Positions 60,429-64,000 of a stretch of 64,000 bases of DNA are shown piece by piece. Every line of letters begins with the position of its first letter. Position 1 is the first letter of the stretch. Both the position numbers and the translations under genes were made by a program. The stretch comes from Vibrio aquaticus. GTDB taxonomy: Bacteria > Pseudomonadota > Gammaproteobacteria > Enterobacterales > Vibrionaceae. Under the pieces are notes generated by a model that saw nothing but the letters and a program-made list of their open reading frames with translations, did no database searches and was not told the DNA's origin. Where the stretch lies: positions 150-64,149 of the forward strand of contig NZ_RXZH01000007.1 of NCBI RefSeq assembly GCF_003970385.1. The letters run 5' to 3'.

Positions 60429-61799
60429 GTGAGTATCGATTCAACGCTAAAGGCACCAAAACACACGGGTCTATTGGATTCTTTGTTCAAGATTACTGAG
60501 CGAAAAACCACTCTAGGTACAGAGCTGTACGCTGGCTTTATTACCTTCCTTGCGATGAGCTACATCCTAGCAGTTAACCCTGCTATTTTGGGCGGCATAC
60601 CAGGTATGGATAAGGGGGCGGTATTTACAGCAACGGCTTTGGCTGCGGCAATCGCAACCTTCATCATGGGTGTATGGGGTAACTACCCAGTCATGCTCGC
60701 ACCAGGTATGAGCATGAACGGTTTCTTCAAAGGCATGCTGTTAAGTGGTTCAGTAGCGCTTGTTTGGAATGAAGCGCTGTTTGGTATCTTCCTTTCTGGT
60801 GTTCTTTACTTGCTGCTTTCTTTGACCAATATTCGTAAATCGCTGATTGAATCCATTCCTGAAGACTTAAAAAATGCCATCACCGTATCGCTTGGTCTCT
60901 TTATTGCTTTCTTGGGCCTTAAAAATGCGGGCATCATCGTCGATAACAAGTTTGTATTGGTGGGTATGGGCAACATTGCAGACCCTCAAGTGATCATCGC
61001 TTACGTTAGTATCTTTATTGCTCTGGGCTGTATGGTTCGCGATATCAAACTCGCAACCTTTATTTCTTTTGTGAGCGCGATTGTTTTAACGGTTATCGCA
61101 GACATGGTGATGGGGACGAACAATGCGCCAATGCCTGAACAAATCACAACACTGCCACCAAGCATGGCGAGCACATTCGGTGCGATTTTTGACTTCTCTG
61201 GATTAACCGCTGAGAAGATGTTCGATCTACTGTTTATTGTTGTTATTTTCCTGATTGTCGACTTCTTTGACGGTATGAGCACCATCGTGGGTGTAGGCCG
61301 TGATGCAGGCATCATCGACAAAGACGGTAAAGTGCCAAACGCACGTTCTGCTCTGGTCGCTGATGCGGGCGGCACAGTGATTGGTTCTGTACTAGGTACA
61401 ACCTCTATTACTGCATTCTCAGAGTCAGGTATTGCTTCTTCTCAAGGTGCGAAAACGGGTCTAGCGGCGGTTGTTGTTTCAGGTCTGTTCCTTGTTTCTC
61501 TATTCCTATACCCACTGTTCTCTATTTTCTCAGCTGCGATGGTTGCGCCTGCGATGGTAGTTGTCGGTATCTACATGATTGGCCGTTTAGGTCACATTAA
61601 CTGGGATAAGAAAGAGTCTCGCATTGCTGCGTTCTTTACCATTATGTTCACTGTGTTGAGCTTCTCTCCTGCCAACGGTATGGCGATGGGCTTTATCAGT
61701 TACGCCTTCACTATGGTGGTTGCTGGTAAAGGTAAAGAAGTTCACCCAGTTATCTACGGACTAGGTGTGGTGTTCTTAGCGTACCTATTGCTGCTTTAA
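60429..61799 (+). CDS. NCS2/AzgA-family purine permease
   Basis: 456 residues from the GTG at 60429 (AAAGG upstream, sequence V/M-SIDSTLKAP); an ATG at 60393 gives a 12-residue extension. About 12-14 TM helices. The AzgA group (COG2252) motifs TELYAGFITFLAMSYILAVNP, GMSMNGFF and FDGMSTIVGVG are present. Imports adenine, hypoxanthine or guanine with protons; the exact base cannot be decided from sequence. PurR box upstream. Confidence 0.92.
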   Translation: MSIDSTLKAPKHTGLLDSLFKITERKTTLGTELYAGFITFLAMSYILAVNPAILGGIPGMDKGAVFTATALAAAIATFIMGVWGNYPVMLAPGMSMNGFFKGMLLSGSVALVWNEALFGIFLSGVLYLLLSLTNIRKSLIESIPEDLKNAITVSLGLFIAFLGLKNAGIIVDNKFVLVGMGNIADPQVIIAYVSIFIALGCMVRDIKLATFISFVSAIVLTVIADMVMGTNNAPMPEQITTLPPSMASTFGAIFDFSGLTAEKMFDLLFIVVIFLIVDFFDGMSTIVGVGRDAGIIDKDGKVPNARSALVADAGGTVIGSVLGTTSITAFSESGIASSQGAKTGLAAVVVSGLFLVSLFLYPLFSIFSAAMVAPAMVVVGIYMIGRLGHINWDKKESRIAAFFTIMFTVLSFSPANGMAMGFISYAFTMVVAGKGKEVHPVIYGLGVVFLAYLLLL

Positions 61800-61808
61800 T
61801 GTTAAAAA

Positions 61809-61846
61809 CGAGCGAGTATTGAGGAATCGATACTCGCTCGCTTTCT
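61809..61846 (+). terminator. Terminator after the purine permease
   Basis: CGAGCGAGTAT and ATACTCGCTCG form an 11-bp stem around a 12-nt loop, followed by CTTTCTT. Confidence 0.8.
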
Positions 61847-61902
61847 TGTCATCTCTCTCGTGGTAAACTGATTGCCTATTAGATTTCCTACGGATAGAGG
61901 TT

Positions 61903-62328
61903 ATGCCTTCCAATCTTCCTAAGTCTTTCAGTAAGCCCTTTCTTAAGACTTTCCACGCACTTGAAGCAGTTCTTCTGGTTGCTATTACTCTTGCGACCTT
62001 GTTTGCGATGGTCGAAGAGTTTGTTCATGTCTTTACTGAAAAACGTGTTCTACTGACCGATATTCTTTTGATGTTCATTTATCTCGAAGTGCTGGCGATG
62101 GTGAAGCAGTTCGTGATGAACGGTAAGATCCCAGTTCGATACCCTATCTATATTGCCATGATGGCGATTGCTCGTTATATAACGCTAGGTATGAAAGAGT
62201 TGGATGCGGTATTGGTCGTTTGGCTTTCGGTAGCGGCGTTGATCTTGGCCATCGCGACTATGGTGATTCGAGTGGGGCATCATTATTGGCCATATATTGA
62301 TAATCATACTGCCGAGAAAGATGAGTAG
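61903..62328 (+). CDS. psiE: Phosphate-starvation-inducible protein PsiE
   Basis: 141 residues with four TM helices (~15-40, 52-72, 78-100, 106-128). The segment LLMFIYLEVLAMVKQFVMNGK is the PsiE signature. Inner membrane, function unknown. No Pho box was recognised upstream. Confidence 0.92.
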   Translation: MPSNLPKSFSKPFLKTFHALEAVLLVAITLATLFAMVEEFVHVFTEKRVLLTDILLMFIYLEVLAMVKQFVMNGKIPVRYPIYIAMMAIARYITLGMKELDAVLVVWLSVAALILAIATMVIRVGHHYWPYIDNHTAEKDE

Positions 62329-62344
62329 GCTAGAGCCAAAATGA

Positions 62345-62374
62345 AAAAGCCTCGCTAAATGTGCGAGGCTTTTG
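62345..62374. terminator. Bidirectional terminator between psiE and yicC
   Basis: AAAAGCCTCGC, loop TAAATGT, GCGAGGCTTTT. Lies between convergent genes. Confidence 0.88.
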
Positions 62375-62390
62375 GTATCAGGAGAACTGA

Positions 62391-63257
62391 TTATTCAATG
62401 TTTTGGATCTGCTCACGCATTTGTTCAATCAGAACTTTAAGCTCAACACCTGATGCCGTGATGTCTGTGCTGATGGACTTAGAGGCCAGCGTGTTCGACT
62501 CGCGGTTAAACTCTTGCATCATGAAGTCTAGACGGCGGCCACAAGCGCCACCTTTCTTCAGGATGTTAGTGGCTTCTTTAACGTGAGAGTCTAGGCGGTC
62601 TAGTTCTTCAGCTACGTCAGATTTTTGCGCCAGTAGGATCAGCTCTTGTTCTACGCGTGATGAATCAAGCTCAATTTTCGCCTCTTCAAACTTCGAGAAC
62701 AGACGCTCACGTTGCCATTCTAAAATCTCAGGCATACGAGCACGGACTTTCACCACTTCTTCAGTGATGGCATCTAAGCGCTGAACGATAAGCGCTTTCA
62801 TGTTTTCACCTTCACGGCCACGCGCTTCAATAAACTCGCTTACCGCTTCATCGAATGCACCTAGCAGGTCTTTGTTTACCGCATCCATATCTTGCTCAGA
62901 CGTTTCCATTACACCCGGCCAGTTCATGACTTGGAATGGGTTTAGACGGCTTTCTTCGCCAGTCATCTGCATCACTTGGTTTGCTGCGTTGATCACTTGC
63001 TGTGCCAGGCTTTCATTGATGCTTAACTCGCCTTTTGCTGCTGGGTTAGCTTCAAAGCGTAGTGCACATTCAACTTTACCGCGTGCTAGGCGCTTACGAA
63101 AACGCTCACGCAGTACTGGCTCTAGGCCACGGAACTGTTCTGGCAGGCGGAAGTAGGTTTCAAGGTAGCGTTGGTTAACACTACGGATTTCCCATACGGC
63201 GCTGCCCCAATCGCCTTTCACTTCTTTACGTGCGTAGGCTGTCATGCTGTAGATCAT
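62391..63257 (-). CDS. yicC: YicC family endoribonuclease
   Basis: 288 residues from the ATG at 63257 (MIYSMTAYARKE, as in E. coli YicC, 287); the longer frame is rejected. Conserved N-terminal SVNQRYLETYFRLPEQFR and C-terminal RRLDFMMQEFNRESNTLASK. YicC proteins are reported RNases that act on small RNAs. Divergent from rph, as in enterobacteria. Confidence 0.96.
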   Translation of the reverse strand: MIYSMTAYARKEVKGDWGSAVWEIRSVNQRYLETYFRLPEQFRGLEPVLRERFRKRLARGKVECALRFEANPAAKGELSINESLAQQVINAANQVMQMTGEESRLNPFQVMNWPGVMETSEQDMDAVNKDLLGAFDEAVSEFIEARGREGENMKALIVQRLDAITEEVVKVRARMPEILEWQRERLFSKFEEAKIELDSSRVEQELILLAQKSDVAEELDRLDSHVKEATNILKKGGACGRRLDFMMQEFNRESNTLASKSISTDITASGVELKVLIEQMREQIQNIE

Positions 63258-63399
63258 CGAATTTTCCTGTTTAATCATCTTTGAAAATAACGCGAGGCAA
63301 TAGTAGCACAAATCCTAGACCGATAGCTTTGAAGAGCAAACTTCGCTATAATCCTGCTCCAACCAAAAACGTCTCCCCCTTCATATAAGGTAGATGCCC

Positions 63400-64000
63400 A
63401 TGCGTCCAAACGATCGCAAGGCGGACCAAGTTCGCCCAATCAAAATTACTCGTAACTACACAGCTTATGCAGAAGGTTCTGTATTGGTTGAATTCGGCAA
63501 TACAAAAGTACTTTGTAATGCGACCGTTGAAGAGAACGTTCCACGCTGGCTAAAAGGTCAGGGTAAAGGCTGGGTAACGGCTGAATACGGCATGCTTCCA
63601 CGCTCTACACATTCTCGTATGCGTCGTGAAGCAGCAAGCGGTAAGCAAGGTGGTCGTACGATGGAAATCCAACGTCTGATTGCTCGTAGCTTACGTGCAG
63701 TGGTTGATCTAGAAGCGATGGGCGAAATCATGGTGACAGTAGACTGTGATGTAATCCAAGCGGATGGCGGTACGCGTACTGCGTCTATCTCTGGTGCGAG
63801 CGTTGCGATGGCAGATGCATTCCAACATCTAGTTGAGAAAGGCAAGCTAAAAGCGAACCCAATGAAAGGCCACGTAGCAGCGGTTTCAGTGGGCATTCTA
63901 GGTGAAGATATTCTATGTGACCTTGAATACACAGAAGATTCAGCAGCAGATACCGACATGAACGTTGTGATGACCGAAGATGGTCGCATGATCGAAGTTC
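63400..64000 (+). CDS. rph: Ribonuclease PH (3' end outside window)
   Basis: The first 200 codons are present; the gene runs off the right edge. The ATG at 63400 is preferred to the one at 63394 because AAGG is 9 bp away and the family begins MRP. Motifs [38 protein letters not shown] and [14 protein letters not shown] match RNase PH, the phosphorolytic 3' exonuclease that trims tRNA precursors. Confidence 0.97.
   Translation, partial: MRPNDRKADQVRPIKITRNYTAYAEGSVLVEFGNTKVLCNATVEENVPRWLKGQGKGWVTAEYGMLPRSTHSRMRREAASGKQGGRTMEIQRLIARSLRAVVDLEAMGEIMVTVDCDVIQADGGTRTASISGASVAMADAFQHLVEKGKLKANPMKGHVAAVSVGILGEDILCDLEYTEDSAADTDMNVVMTEDGRMIEV

Overview
The window is chromosomal DNA of a gammaproteobacterium, almost certainly a Vibrio. 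The supporting evidence is the protein sequences of GlnA, TypA, PckA, RecG and SpoT, an uninterrupted epsC-epsN type II secretion operon followed by the envZ/ompR pair, and Vibrio-like gene neighbourhoods. I cannot name the species from this stretch. No integrase, transposase, CRISPR array or prophage gene is visible.

Layout. 1-420: the end of an rRNA operon (5S rRNA) and a tRNA-Ser(TGA). 480-2450: a LysR regulator and adenosine deaminase. 2550-10200: a Cache-GGDEF-EAL c-di-GMP protein and the nitrogen block glnG-glnL / DUF4124 / glnA, with visible NtrC sites and a sigma-54 promoter. 10440-15400: typA, a DUF2959 lipoprotein, yihY-dtd and the yiiD-type acyltransferase/thioesterase. 15350-20670: an AsmA-like protein, pckA, hslO and hslR. 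20950-32150: the twelve-gene eps operon. 32200-39470: envZ-ompR, greB, a large periplasmic retropepsin-like repeat protein, and tex. 39560-43930: an unknown protein, bioH, comF, nfuA, nudE and cysQ. 44050-50300: recG, trmH, spoT, rpoZ and gmk, with two copies of a ~105-bp imperfect palindrome on either side of recG. 60430-64000: a purine permease behind a PurR box, psiE, yicC and the start of rph.

The notable part is the accessory island at about 50700-60170. It holds, all on the + strand: a Fur-box-preceded FecI-like ECF sigma factor, a FecR-like anti-sigma/sensor, a very large TonB-dependent receptor with an N-terminal signalling (STN) domain, a small secreted cysteine-free protein resembling hemophilin / Slam-dependent barrel proteins, a Slam-type outer-membrane exporter (type XI secretion), and a dedicated ExbB-ExbD-TonB set. 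Three transcription units in the island (receptor, hemophilin-like protein, exbB) are each preceded by the same bipartite motif, ATTRMGG, exactly 15 bp, TCGGTGTA. This is most simply the promoter of the island's own sigma factor. I infer an iron-starvation-gated, ligand-sensing uptake circuit built like the Has hemophore system (HasI/HasS/HasR/HasA/HasB), but with a hemophilin-like carrier exported by Slam instead of HasA exported by a type I system. Heme as the ligand is inference from family resemblance and is not shown by the sequence.

Start codons were moved inward from the longest reading frame where a ribosome-binding site or family alignment supported it; each entry says so.
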